A stretch of 64,000 nucleotides of DNA, from assembly GCA_030490835.1 (NCBI GenBank), contig CM059977.1:11374765-11438764 (forward strand), read 5' to 3'. The position numbers and the translations under genes were made by a program. Positions 1 to 11,745 of this stretch are shown piece after piece. The stretch's first letter is position 1; each line of letters starts with the position of its first letter. Origin of the DNA: Annona cherimola (lineage: Eukaryota; Streptophyta; Magnoliopsida; Magnoliales; Annonaceae). The notes under the pieces are model-generated. The model saw nothing but the letters and a program-made list of their open reading frames with translations. It did not search any database and was not told the origin of the DNA.

Positions 1-522
1 CACAATGTCTCAACTCAACATCTAAACCATTTGGATCATTCATTCTACATAAAATAGTGACTTCTAATAATTTTATAATATTCTAAAACTTCAATGTATA
101 AATTTAAGTAATTTTCTAAATTTAATATGTTTTTGCACTTAAAGATAGGCCTACACACAACTTCTATGGAAATGATTTTTTTTTTATATACTATGGAAAT
201 GATTTTTGATATTTTAGCTAGATAAATAATGCTGAACCATAATGGTGTTGAGTTCGATTTAGCATAAATCATCATAGATCCCAAGCTAGAGCTTCCTATC
301 ATGTTTAGAAAGTTGGAGTCCTCTTTTCTATGTACATTTTTTCCGTTGAAAAATTAATGGATGGAGCCGGCGGGGATGCACGCAGCAACCAAAGCAAATA
401 TATTTCTAAATGCATATACAATATATAGATGGAATGAATGAATGAATGATTTTGCTAATTAAGAGCTTAATTATATTTATTGAATTTATAGATGTATATA
501 TGGTTGATCCGCGTATATGCAG
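1..522 (+). other. AT-rich flank, probably intron of the first CHX gene
   Basis: No membrane-domain exon of an exchanger is visible here. The stretch is AT-rich and ends in a good splice acceptor (tatatgcag, AG at 521-522) directly before the CHX coding exon, so it is most simply the last intron of that gene, with the earlier exons lying upstream of the window. A small GAAT run lies near 432-447. Confidence 0.5.
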
Positions 523-1701
523 TTGATAGATGATCAAACGTACACAGCATTGGTTGCATCAGCGCTGGTGACGACGGTGATCGTGTCACCGTTGGTAAGC
601 AAGCTGAGCAGCAGCTTCAGGCAATACAATCCCCACGCCCGCCTGACCATCCAGCACACCATGCCTTTCACAGAGCTCCGCCTCCTCACCTGCATCCACG
701 ACGAGGACGCCCTCCCTTCCATCCTCAACCTCTTGCAACTCACCAATCCCACACGAGAAAACCCCATGTGCATCTACGTCATGCACCTCATGGACCTCGT
801 CGGCCGCGCCGCCCCTCTTCTCATTCCATACAAGCCCGATCTCCCCCTCGCCGCCTCCACCTCCACCTCCTCTACTTGCGCCAAGTCCAAGTCCATTTTC
901 GCCGCCTTCTACAACCTCCAGCAGAACGTCGGCGGCGGCTGCGTCTGGGTGCAGCCCTACGTCTGCATCTCCCCCTTCTCCTCCATTCACGACGACGTCT
1001 GCTCCCTCGCCCTCCAGACCAAGGTCCCCCTCATCCTCCTCCCCTTCCACAGGCGCTTCTCCGTCGCCGGCTCCTTGGACCTCGTCGACTACGGGTTGCA
1101 GATGTGCAGCCCCAACATCCTGAGCCACGCCCCGTGCTCGGTGGGGATCCTCGTCGACCGGGGGGACGGGAGGTTAGCCAGTGGCAGCGCCGTGTACCGC
1201 ATCGGCGTGGTATTCTTGGGCGGGCCGGACGACCGCGAGGCGCTGGCGTATGCGGGTCGCATGGTGAGCCACCCGAGCGTGGTGTTGACGGTGACGCGGA
1301 TGGTGTTGGAGGAGAGGTGCGGTGTGGGCGGGGAGAAGGCGGTGAGGGAGAGGCGTTTGGACGAAGAGGCGCTGAGGGAGTTCCGGAAGAATAGGTGGGA
1401 GGATGGGAAGGTGGGATATCGGGAGATGGCGGTGCGGGATGGGGAGGAGGCTATCAACAGCATAGCTTCGATGGAAGAGGTGTATGATCTGATGGTGGTC
1501 GGGCGATGCCAATGGTGCAGCACGGAGCTGGTGAAGTGCTATTCCATATGGAGCCAGAACCCGGAGCTGGGTGTCATTGGGGATCTCTGCTTCTCCTCCG
1601 AATCTGATTGCTTTGGTGGCAAAGCTTCTGTTTTGGTCATGCAACAACAGACCGCCTCTTCTGCGGCTCTTTGTGATTTTATAGATAGCAAGAGGATATG
1701 A
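523..1701 (+). CDS. CHX-type cation/H+ exchanger, last exon (partial)
   Basis: Last exon of a plant CHX (CPA2 family) monovalent cation/proton exchanger, an endomembrane or plasma-membrane transporter. It begins LIDDQTYTALV after an AG acceptor at 521-522 and continues through the final membrane helix (LVASALVTTVIVSPLVSKL) into the cytosolic C-terminal regulatory domain. Family landmarks are ELRLLTCIHDEDALPSILNL, HDDVCSLALQTKVPLILLPF, CSVGILVDRG, VVFLGGPDDREALAYAGRM, LMVVGR and NPELGVIGDL. About 392 residues are open to the stop, the usual length of this part of the family. An ATG at 517 is upstream of the acceptor and is not the protein start. The antiporter membrane domain should be encoded before position 1; if it is absent there, this is a truncated copy. 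Coding sequence is far more GC-rich than its flanks. A degenerate paralogue follows 2 kb downstream on the same strand. Confidence 0.85.
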   Translation: MIDDQTYTALVASALVTTVIVSPLVSKLSSSFRQYNPHARLTIQHTMPFTELRLLTCIHDEDALPSILNLLQLTNPTRENPMCIYVMHLMDLVGRAAPLLIPYKPDLPLAASTSTSSTCAKSKSIFAAFYNLQQNVGGGCVWVQPYVCISPFSSIHDDVCSLALQTKVPLILLPFHRRFSVAGSLDLVDYGLQMCSPNILSHAPCSVGILVDRGDGRLASGSAVYRIGVVFLGGPDDREALAYAGRMVSHPSVVLTVTRMVLEERCGVGGEKAVRERRLDEEALREFRKNRWEDGKVGYREMAVRDGEEAINSIASMEEVYDLMVVGRCQWCSTELVKCYSIWSQNPELGVIGDLCFSSESDCFGGKASVLVMQQQTASSAALCDFIDSKRI

Positions 1702-2010
1702 TTTTGTGGCTACCACGTTCATTTCATTAGTTTAACTTATATGGATCACTTAACATCAAAAAAAAAAAAAAAAAAAAAATTATAAGGATCATTTAATTGT
1801 TTATAATGTAAGCAATATTAATTTGATACCAAAACACAAACTAAAGGGAAGACAACTGCAGAAATCTAATGCGCGCAGTACTGGCTGTCATGCAGTCATT
1901 CTGATTCCTACCGTTTCGGGTTAAATATTAATTGGCAATATTAATTGGCTGGTTTAATTCTATCTCAAAATAATTAGCGAATTTAACTGAAAAAGCCTTT
2001 CATCAAAGGA

Positions 2011-2303
2011 CACTATAACAAAATTTCACCACCTTTTCCGAACCAAATTAAATTATATGCTAATTTGGCTACATTTCGTACTAAATGTAGCAAAGTTTTG
2101 CTTTAATTGCAACATTTGATGTATTATACATTTGGTACTAAAAGTTTACTGCATGTGTTAAACATTATTTTTTACTACATTTGATGTAAAAATAACTGTA
2201 TTTAACCAATCACTCTAGAGTCATTAAGTATTTAAAACTAAATAATTAACTACAGTTAAAATACACTTTATACAATAGAATTAATATATGCATATATGTG
2301 AAC

Positions 2304-2330
<27 letters not shown>
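2011..2330 (+). mobile_element. CACTA-like element terminus (fragment)
   Basis: The sequence cactataacaaaattt at 2011 resembles a CACTA-superfamily terminal motif (CACTA followed by an A-rich stretch). It is followed by short direct and inverted motifs built on ctacattt and aaatgtag (about 2070-2180), as in CACTA subterminal repeats. I find no opposite terminus, so this is a fragment call only. Confidence 0.3.

Positions 2331-2342
<12 letters not shown>
2309..2342. repeat. (AT)n microsatellite
   Basis: About 17 AT dinucleotides in an otherwise AT-rich intergenic stretch. Confidence 0.9.
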
Positions 2343-2346
<4 letters not shown>

Positions 2347-4347
2347 GAATGATCCTGTGAGCCCGACTAAGTAAATGTACTGCTTAGTCCATCTCGAAAA
2401 AACCACTTATAACTACTTTTTTTTTTCATATATTCGTTTATTTAATTGTATTAAACATATAAATCAAATTTTATTATTTTTAATATATTTTTATATTTTT
2501 GATATTTTTAAACATATATGTGTATATGAATTTAACGATCCACCGTAGAGTTTCTCGATTTGATAAAGTTAAATGATCTTTTCAAATCAGTTTGAAATCT
2601 GGCGATTAGTGTATCTGTATAATTTGCATCAGAAAAAAAAAACATTATTATACAAGGTTAAAGAATCTAAACTCTCTGCAATTTTTTTTTTGCTAGTGAT
2701 GCTAACAATTCTATTTCTTTTTTCATCATCAACAATTCCATTATCTATTTACAACTTAGGCTCTATTTATCCCCGTTTTCCTAACGAAGCGCTTCCAAAC
2801 TTTAAAATCGTCACGGTTCTAATGAAATGTGCTTAACTATACTTGATGGAAAGCCCAATTCAACAATTCAAAGATAATTTTTATGAAGTGTGGCACTTAT
2901 AATTTTACTTCTTTCTAGACGCATGGTAGTATAGGCCCTTATGCTACGATTCTTTCTTAAATTTTAATAGAATGCATTTGATATAATTTTACGTACCATG
3001 CCTAAAATAGGGTCGCATAAATATAAATATGGAAAAATGCTCCGTATTTTACCGCCACTTTATTTTTTATTTTTTCACATCCAATTCATCCATTGTATGT
3101 AAAATTATTTATTTGACCTACATATTAAAAATCAAGTGAATTGAAAATTTTTATAATAAAAATCTTTAAAAATATAACTATAAAAACCTCATGCATTTGC
3201 ATTTTACACTAGTTATGAATTATTAAAAAATTCAAATAACATGATTTTTAATGTCATATAAATTTTAATGGAGTAAAAAATGATGAATAGCTTGGATAGA
3301 AAAATAAAACGTCAAAATTATTTAAAAAATCAAAAATTTATTTGAGCATCTCTCTCTGTACAAAAGCAAATGTTGCCCATTAACATCTTTGTTTTGGATG
3401 AAACTTAGTTTTTAACTAAATATAGGAAACTTACATAAGCTCTATATCTAAATATGCATTAATTGCATAGGCAGGTGCATGATGCATCTAATAATTATTG
3501 AGGAGGGGAAAAAGCAAAAAAAATTGTGGTCCTCTGTATCTCCTAATGCAGTGCCGAGACAAGAGGTGGTAGTAAAATGAGGTGAGGAGATCTCTGTTGA
3601 ACAAAAATAGGCAAAGCAAAATTGTGGAATTCCACCCTTCCAAAAAAAAATAAAAAAAAATTGTGGATTTCCAGTTCTCCATTTCTTTCTGTCCTTCTCT
3701 CTCTTATGGAAACCCAAAACACAAGTACAAATGCAAGTAGTTGTTAATTTCATCCATATTCCCGACCGGATGATGAGAGAGAGGCATGGATTACAGCATC
3801 AGAGAATCGCTAGTTTGCTGGCGAGCAGAACATATCACGTCGACTGGCATTTTCAACTTGGCCAATCCTCTTAAGTACGACCTCCCTTTCCTTGCCTTGC
3901 AGCTCGTTGTTGTCAATGCCATTACACGCCTCCTCTATGTCCTCCTCAGGCCCCTTAAACAGGCCAGAGTCGTTTCTGAGATTATGGAATGCACACATGC
4001 TTTTCTTTTTCTTTTTCTTTTTTCTTTTTCCTCCAACAAATCGTATTATACGGCACCTAATCCTAACCTATATGTCAATATTGTTCTTCATTTCTCTTTT
4101 TTAAGGAGATGTTTTCATATAATTGTGGTAGAAAATTATTGTTTTAAGCTTGTGAGGATGCATTTTTAAAAATCTAATTCATTCATCATTGTTAATATAT
4201 TATTTTCTTAACCAACCAAGATAAAAAAAAGTGCCCAATTAAACTAAACCATTTCATTTGATAATTAATTATCTTTTTAGTTTTTTAATTATATCACGCA
4301 CAAGTTAATTAATTAAAATGAATCATTTTGATTGTATATTATGAAAG

Positions 4348-4722
4348 AGATACTCCAATGCAATCGATTGCACCATGCAATTGATTATTTTTTAAAAAAA
4401 TTAAATCCAAGTCATCTATTATATGGTTAGTCAAAAAAAAAGTCATCTATTGTCTGTTACTCGGTTGATATTTGCGTAGCATGAAAATAATATTATTTAG
4501 ATTTGTACATGGTCCATAATAAGTGTAAATGCTTAAGATTGTTTATAATTATATTTTTAAAATGATTAATTGTAAAATTATTTAATCCACTTGACTTTCG
4601 TATAAAAGATAAAAAAAAAAAAAAAGTTTTAAATATAATGAATAGATTGAAAATAAAAGAAATAATTTTTTAAAAATTAAAGGATTGCATAATGCAACAT
4701 GTGGCATTGAAATATTTCTCAT
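4348..4722. mobile_element. MITE inside the first intron of the CHX pseudogene
   Basis: The left end gagatactccaatgcaatcg and the right end (ttgcataatgcaac ... ggcattgaaatatttctc) are imperfect inverted repeats of about 40 bases, with AT-rich filler between. The target duplication is not clear. Superfamily not assigned. Confidence 0.45.
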
Positions 4723-5370
4723 GTATTATATAAGTGGAATGAATGGGATTGTATGAATTGCAGGGTGGCATAATCGTGGGACCTTCAGTGCTGGGGCGCA
4801 TAGAGGTGTTCAGAAACAACGTCTTTCCGGAAGAAGGGAAGATTAGTGCTGGATACGGTTGGAATCGTTGCACTCATGTTCACGTGCTTCATTATCGCAC
4901 TGAAGACGGACGTGATGATGGTGAGGAGGACGGGAAGGAAGGCTCTCTACATAGCCGCGCTCTCCTTGTGCCTCCCATTGATCGCAACAGGATCCATCTC
5001 CTTGGCTGTAAGTCGAAACCTCTACACAGAGCTCAGCGGCAGCTTCATCTTGGTATTCTTCACCTCCATCATGTCCTTCTCCTCCTTCACCGTCCTCGTC
5101 CCCATCCTCGGCGAGCTCAAGCTCCTCAGCTCCGAGCTGGGCCGCCTCGCCATAGTCAGCTCTATCATAAGCGACTGCTTCGGCCTTTTCTTGATGGTCG
5201 CCTTCATCGTCTTGAAGGCCAGCACCTACACACCCATCTACGCATTGCTTGCATTTGTTTCCGTCGCCGCCTTGTTCTTCCTCCTCCGACCCATAGCTTT
5301 CTGGATCAACAGGAGCAACCCTGCCAGCGACCGCGTCAAGGACACCTACATCTTCTTCTTCCTCATGATG

Positions 5371-5403
5371 GTGGTGGTGGTGGTGGTGGTGGTGGTGGTG
5401 GTG
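5371..5403 (+). repeat. (GTG)11 trinucleotide repeat in coding sequence
   Basis: Eleven GTG units in frame encode an unbroken valine run inside a predicted membrane helix of the CHX pseudogene. Such runs expand by slippage; here the repeat keeps the frame and would still be hydrophobic. Confidence 0.9.
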
Positions 5404-7260
5404 GCGTTCCTGAGCGATACGTTGGGTGCCAACACCTTCAACGGGGCCTTGGTGCTGGGGATGGCCATCCCAGGAGGGCCCCCACTCGGGGCCACATTGA
5501 TAGAGAAGCTGCAATGCCTCATCTCGGGGCTGCTGCTTCCGGCCTACTACGCCGGGGTGGGATTGAAGACGGATGTGTTTGCCGTCGACGACATGGAGCA
5601 GCTAGCCTACCTGCAGCACATCGTCGTCGTATCATTCCTAGCCAAGATTTTCAGAGTTGCTGTGCCATCTGTCTACTACAACATGCCGTTGCGGGATTCC
5701 ATTGCCTTTGGCCTTATCGCCAATATCAAAGGCATATCAGAGGTGGTCACGTTTAAGTATTGGGTGGACACAAAGGTAGTAACTAATTCAACTCCTTAAT
5801 TTCATTCAATTTCTTTTAATTCCCGAAACCCATATCCTCCCACTGTTACGTTCATATATTGAGTACTCGATACACTTCAACTGATCTATCCAACAATGCT
5901 AATTGGGCCTAGGGGTGCTTCTGCTGCAAAAAGCTTCTCAGTGATCGGACTTTTGCCATCCTCATCATCACCTGCGTTCTAATGACAGCGATCGTGACGC
6001 CCCTTGCGGAAATTTTCTATGAACCATCCAACAACTACGCTGTATACAGCCGGCGAAGCATCCAGCACACGTCAGCTGATAAAGGCTTCGCCGTTCTTGC
6101 CTGCATCCACAACCAAGGCAACGTCAGCACCATCATCAACCTCCTCGAAGCAACTTGCTTCGCCATCCCAGGACCACGTTTCGCCGTCTCCCCCCCATCC
6201 TTACCGAGATCGTCGGCCGCACCATACCCAGAATCATCTCCCACACAATCACCACCTCCCAGTTGCACATTCCTCTAACGACCCTTCCAACTCCCATCGC
6301 CCCCTACAATACCATGCACGAAGACATCTGCAGCCTTGCTCTGCAGAAGAATGCCTTACTCATATTACTTCCCTTCCACAAGAAGCCCCGGGTAGACGGA
6401 GGGATGGAGACCAACCCGGCAGTGCGGGTGATGAACCAGAGAGTCCTTGGCAACGTCCCCTGCACCGTCGGTGTCCTCATAGACCATGCCGTCAGCAGCT
6501 ACATACAGCAGACCCACTCATCTGATCACTTCTACCACGGCATCGCTGTCCTCTTTGTGGGCGGGGAGGACGACCGAGAGACCCTCGCCCTTGCCGCCTA
6601 CATGTCGCAGCGCCCAGACGTATATATAAGCATCACAAGGTTCCTTCCCCTGGCTACCATTAAAGCAATCACGAGGGAGAAGAAGCTTGACAACGATGCC
6701 TTCATGAGCTTCAAGTCGAGGAACGTAGGCAACAAGCGTGTGGAGTACAAGGAGGTGGTAGTTTCAATGATTGAGGAGATAGTGTTCGAGATAAAGCCCA
6801 TGGCCATGAACGGCTACAATCTATTCATGGTTGGCATGAGCTGAACTCGCTGGCCACGGAAAGTTTGGGGAAGTGAGTGGACTTCCCAGAGCTAGGCATC
6901 ATCGGCGACATGCGATCTTGAATTTCACGCACGAAGATGAGGCTGACAGCGTGCTCAGATAGCTCCACTGCCGCCGCACCTTGCTTTTTGTTGTTGTTCA
7001 AACACCACTAGAATCCTGTAACAACATCAATGTTGCCCCTCACGTTGTGCAAACAATCAAGCACCCAAGTAGGGTAAGATTTTTTTCTCTCTCAAATTGT
7101 CATAAATGTGACTCTAGCGGTTAGAGCAATGGACGAGTGAAGAAGTGGAGTACCACGAAACCCAAGTGTTCTATGATTGTGGTATAAAGTTTACCGCAGT
7201 TTAGGTAACTAAAGAATAGAAATCACCCTAACAAATAGAAATCATCATATCACTCCAAAA

Positions 7261-8544
7261 AGGGGTGCAACTCGGTTTGGACACTCACGGGTGAACCTAT
7301 TGGGTACTCTAAATAGGGTAGGGTTGATTTCATGGATTTTACCCGTATGGTCGGTTTTGTCCCCATCTAAAATACTCATCTGAATTCGAGTAGGGTTGGT
7401 TCCAAGAGCCGAGTGCCCAGAACCAACTCGGATTTCATATATAATATATGATATTAATATTCTATCGTATACTTACCCCGTTCGTATTCCCTCTCCCTTG
7501 ATGTTGCGGCGCTCCTCTTTCCTACTCTATACGATTTCTTTGTTGAAACGCTGGTGTCGCTGGATTCATCTTCCCTCCCATAGTTGGAGGCCGAAATTCC
7601 TCAAATTTCCTCTCCCTTTCCGATTTCCTCTCCACCAAAAGCTTCAAATCTCCTCTCCCTTTTCAATTTTCTCTCCATCGAGAACCTTAGAGGCTCGGTT
7701 CTCCTCTTCCCTTTTGATTTCCTCTCCGTCGAAAGCCTCAAGTCTCCTCTCCCCTTCCACTGCGATGTTTTCTTCTCTCCTCCTGTTGCGATTCCTTTGC
7801 ATGAAAACCCCAGCACCCAGTCCCAAGCGTCATTGCCATCTGCTCTAGCAATACTATAAGGATTTCATCCCAAATCACCCTTTTTATATTTTTGGTTTCC
7901 CATTATTCATTCCCCCTTTCGATTTCTCATATCCTTTGCTTTTCTAGCAACCATTTTTTGCTCTGTCTTTGATGAATATAACTAGTGAGGGATATAAAAC
8001 TCGCATTTTCCCTTTTTGTTTCCCAATTCTCATTTTTGCCTTTCAATTTCTCACAGCCTTTCACTCTTTTGAGTTCCTACAGCTATATTCACATTCAATT
8101 TCCCCTTGCTGTTGTTGAAGCCATGAAACAAGTGGATGGAGCTTTCATTTTTAGGTGTTCATCAACAGTTAGTAGACTATGGAGGTTAGTCTTTAGTTAG
8201 TCCACAGTTACTTGTACAATTCATGATTGCAATGATTCATGCCTAGATAGTTAATTACATGTAACAAATTATTTATTTGTACTGATTCATGTCTGGATAG
8301 GTAATTTCATTTAACAAATTATTCATTTTATAGTGATTCTTGTCTTAATAGTTAATTACATATAATAGGTTATCATAGTGAAATGAACTGTAATATGTTG
8401 CAAAACATTTTGGAACCAATTTGAAATCGAAACCGAAACTAAACGGTACTTGAAAAAATAGGACGGGGTAGGATAGGCTCACCCAACCTAAAATAGGATA
8501 GGGTAGAGAATTTCCCATTCTTGCCCATACCAAGTTGCGCCCCT
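7261..8544. mobile_element. Non-autonomous hAT-like element, about 1.28 kb
   Basis: The left terminus aggggtgcaactcggtttgg (7261) and the right terminus (ccataccaagttgcgcccct, ending 8544) are inverted repeats, with further inverted similarity inside (agggtaggg against ctaccctatcc). Flanks actccaaa and actctaat could be a decayed 8-bp target duplication, as in hAT elements. The interior holds pyrimidine-rich ORFs up to 150 codons that match nothing I recognise and no transposase. Similar termini recur at 27.2-27.8 kb and 56.4-58.0 kb. Confidence 0.55.
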
Positions 8545-8856
8545 AACTCTAATCTCTCCAAGGTGCTTTGGATCTCACTTGTTTTGAAGTGGACTGAAGA
8601 GTACAATTTGACCTGTACCCCCACGCAGGCATATTGCTACTGCTAGCACATAGCACACAGAAGGAAAAAAGAAAAAGAAAAATGACACGTTAGCGCTGCT
8701 TCCTCGAATTCCGATGATTAATATCATGCCGAAGAATTCCAAATTCTGAATTCGATAAAAAAAATAATAATAATAATATAAAAAAAAAGACATCAGATGT
8801 CGAACCCTTAAAGAAACCAAATGAGAAAATAAAAAAGGACATCTCAAAAGTCGAAC

Positions 8857-10253
8857 TAATGTTGTCAAAATCGAAACCATGAAAGAACTGATCTAATTCG
8901 AACCGGTTTGACCAGTTAAGCAAATCAATTTAAACCGATGACATCAACATGACATATTTATAATATTACAAAAGTTTAATTATTTTTAATTAATGCTATA
9001 TTGGTAAAATTATATATTCATACATCTTAAATCCATCGTCCAAAAAAATCCTAAATCCATAAGTTAGATTTTAATCATAACAACAAAACATGCAGGAAAA
9101 AATTAATAAAAGGTTTTCAAAAATCTTTAAGCATGAATATGACATATTAAATTAGAAAAAAATTATATTAGCAAACCTTAAATGTATAATAAGCCTTGAT
9201 TGTTGATGCTTAACTCTTATTGAAGAATGAACAATTAAATAATTCTTTCATTTTTCTCAATTTTCAGCTTTTTCTTCTACAAAAGTACAAATCATAATTC
9301 ATAAAAGTAAATTTGGAAAATATTTACAGAAATTAATGATTAAATTACTCCCAACTTGATAATTAATGATAATATAATGATTAATTTCGGTTACTATGGA
9401 TAACAGAATTGAACAGTTAATTAAAAAATCAAATGACCTGAACAGCGTCAAAAGGTGAGAATTTGCTTTTACTGAATTAAATTTAATATCTAAGTAATAA
9501 TCTTCCTTAATCACGAATAAATTAATAAGATAGATGGAGCATTGATTTGTTGGACATCTGTCAGAGCTTCGCGTCTTGCATCAGAGATATTCGCCCAAAT
9601 TAGATTATGAACAAAACAGAGCATCATCTCAAATCATAGAAAACAACCAATGGATTTTCGATTTGATTTTTCTGAGCAAAGATATAAGGATGAGTTCGTG
9701 GTTGATGGAAGGATCACGAGGATTAGAATGGTTTTAGGGATCAAGGTGAAGGAGGGATGCTGCTCACCGAAAATGAAGAGGAAAGGGGTTGTGGATGCTG
9801 CTCGCCTGTTCTACTGTTGCTGCTCGCGGCTTACCAGAAATGAAGAGGAAAATAGCTAGGAGCTGCTGTGCTGTGTGCTATCAGCTATGCGCTGTTTGGA
9901 GAAGAAAATAGCAAGGACGACTGGGCTGATACTACCATGTAGTTGTATGCTGCTGCTGATCACCGGCTATCAGAGGATGGGAAGAAAAAGGCTCGGCAGG
10001 GAGCAGACATGCTGAAGGCAGGAGTAGGGTTTGGTGGGTAAGCGGAAGCAGAAATGATTTGGGGAGGAAAAGCGAAAAGCAAAAACCCCTGCTAACCCTG
10101 CTAACCGAACGGATTAAGTTCAATTTGACCGTGAGAGCCGGTTCACTGATTCGAACGGTTTAAAACAATCAAACCGAACCGCAAGTAAATGTACCGGAAC
10201 CTGGACTGGTTCTCAGTCAGACCAACTGGTCTGGTCCGGTTCTTACAACACTG
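8857..10253. mobile_element. Non-autonomous hAT element, about 1.4 kb
   Basis: The left end taatgttgtcaaaatcg and the right end (ccggttcttacaacactg) are inverted repeats of the CAGTGTTGT type seen in many plant hAT MITEs. The flanks agtcgaac (8849-8856) and agtcaaaa (10254-10261) agree at 6 of 8 positions, the hAT duplication length. Subterminal sequence is rich in aaccgg and ggtttgacc motifs on both sides. No transposase is seen. Smaller relatives occur at about 27990-28193 and 28536-28709. Confidence 0.6.
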
Positions 10254-10893
10254 AGTCAAAACCTGAAAGAAACCACATGAGAAAAGCAAGAATCATCCCA
10301 AAAAGCTGTATGCTTCAACTGGAGTTGAGCACAGTGAAGCAGTTCAAGAATGCATAAGGTTAGATAGCACCCCTAATGATACAACGCTATCATGGCTGAG
10401 AATATCCAAATTCTATCAACTGATGATAATGTACAGGTACATGAGCCCAACGCCCAGTAAGTCATCTTTTCTGTAATCACCACAAAGCCTCCCTCGCTTT
10501 GAGTAACAGCATGCACTGTGGAAGACTCAACAGGAAAAACTTCATAATTGCACCTCAAAACCATATATTGACCATAGAGAAGCAAACAAAGAAATTCATT
10601 AGGGGGCAAATCTTTTTTGCGCTTCCGCGCGCCAGCATCTCACACCTGGAATGGACCCCCAATGAACATCAAGTAGCTAAAGAACCTCCACCACATCTTC
10701 CCCAGAAAGAGGCACTTCGATAAAATGATAGTCCATGAATGCCAACACCTGAGTCAACATATCAAGTCTAAACAGCAAGTGAGAATATAACATGAGAAGA
10801 GCATCCAACCTGAAGAAGATTGCAACGACTGAAGCCAAGCAATACAGCCATGCAACAGCTCGCACTAGTCACACTGTAAGCAAAGTAACACTT
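10254..10893. other. Intergenic, no gene assigned
   Basis: Nothing certain. On the minus strand about 10692-10763 an open segment after a ttgactcag acceptor reads LAFMDYHFIEVPLSGEDVV and ends in a stop; it looks coding-like but I cannot attach it to a gene (see findings). Confidence 0.4.
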
Positions 10894-11303
10894 TGTGTGT
10901 CACAAACTTTTGGCGACGCTTAATATTTTTTGTCACAGAAAGCTCTATTTAATGACTAAAGCAATTATTGTTGCCAAAAACTAGCTTTTAGCAACAATGA
11001 TATAATAGATGTTAAAAAAGGAACTTTTTAGTGACAAAAATTGTCACAAGAAGTATGACTTTTAGCAAAAAAAAATTGTCATACAAATTCAAAAAAGCAT
11101 CATGAAAGCCTTTTGTGACAACCTTATAATGACCTAGTTATAGTGATATTATAGTATAAATAACGCATGTAGTGATATGCGATCAGAAAAAAATACATGT
11201 AGTGATAAGTTTTTGCTTTGCGAAAAGCTTGTTTTCTTGTAGTGCCATGACTTGATAAGTTTTTGCTTTGCTAAAAGCTTGTTTTCTTGTAGTGCCATGA
11301 CTT
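10894..11303. mobile_element. CACTA-like element end with subterminal repeats
   Basis: Multiple copies of short motifs in both orientations (tgtcaca, agtgacaaaaattgtcac, ttttagcaa) lie at 10894-11110, the pattern of CACTA subterminal repeats. The sequence ttttcttgtagtg ending at 11244 is the reverse complement of a canonical CACTACAAGAAAA terminus. The terminal 50 bp (11204-11253) is duplicated head-to-tail at 11254-11303 with one difference (gcgaaaag against gctaaaag), so there are two copies of the terminus. No opposite terminus was identified. Confidence 0.5.
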
Positions 11304-11745
11304 AATAATGTGTGGCACCTTGAACCCGTGTCTGTCAGTTCTAAGATTCCCCAAACTTGAAAAATAAAAGATAGTAAAACCCGGCAAACCTAGAGAAAAC
11401 TTTAAATATTGAAAGAGAGGATTCAACCCAACCAACAATTTCCATTCACAGAACTCAGAGGTCAAAAGAACAAAACAAACAACACCATGAAAGCAGAAAG
11501 ATAAAGCAGTGCCCTGTAATCCATAGAAAACCTGAGCTGCATTTCTCTGGCATGTATTCTCAAAACATCAAGGGCTCAAATAATGAATAGAGTAAGATGG
11601 GTAATAAATTGCAATCCCGGATGAAAGGGCGATGATGATGAGAAGGTATGTATCATGTAGAGCTTTGGAAAGGACAGAGGGATGCATCCAAAACACTGCA
11701 ATTTCCGCAAGGCTAGGAAACACTCAATCAAGCAATCAAGTCATA

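Larger units (their letters stand above)
1702..3785. other. Intergenic AT-rich DNA between tandem CHX copies
   Basis: No gene is supported. It holds a poly-A tract near 1757-1779, a CACTA-like terminus at 2011, an AT microsatellite at about 2309-2342, and from about 2344 one terminus of the foldback MITE group described at 56599 (atgatcctgtgagcccgac, aagtaaatg, cttagtcc), with no matching second terminus found. ORFs of 60-100 codons here are low-complexity. Confidence 0.6.
3786..6960 (+). pseudogene. CHX-type cation/H+ exchanger pseudogene
   Basis: Second tandem CHX copy, recognisable from the N-terminus to near the C-terminus but disabled. Exon 1 (3786 to about 3986) encodes NPLKYDLPFLALQL and RVVSEIM; where a GT donor is expected the sequence is atg|gaatgc. 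Exon 2 (about 4764-5775) opens after a cag acceptor with GGIIVGPSVLGR in one frame and moves by one base near 4835-4846 into the frame carrying LDTVGIVALMF and the rest of the membrane domain. It contains eleven consecutive Val codons from a (GTG)11 run and ends IANIKGISEVVTF before a GT at 5776. Exon 3 (from about 5934) encodes KLLSDRTFAILIITCVLM; the frame shifts again at a seven-C run near 6189-6195, continuing as LTEIVGRTIP to VGMS-stop at 6844. Beyond that, ELGIIGDM homology continues out of frame. Several independent lesions make simple sequencing error unlikely, although the homopolymer site could be one. Any product would lack a working cytosolic domain. Confidence 0.8.

Noticed and set aside
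586..1722. Long ORFs overlapping the first CHX exon on other frames and the minus strand
   Set aside because: They are shadows of a GC-rich coding exon; compositions (Arg/Pro-rich, Gly/Glu-rich) are typical of wrong-frame translation.
4843..5514. Minus-strand ORF with a polyhistidine run
   Set aside because: It is the antisense of the CHX membrane exon; the His run is the complement of the GTG repeat.
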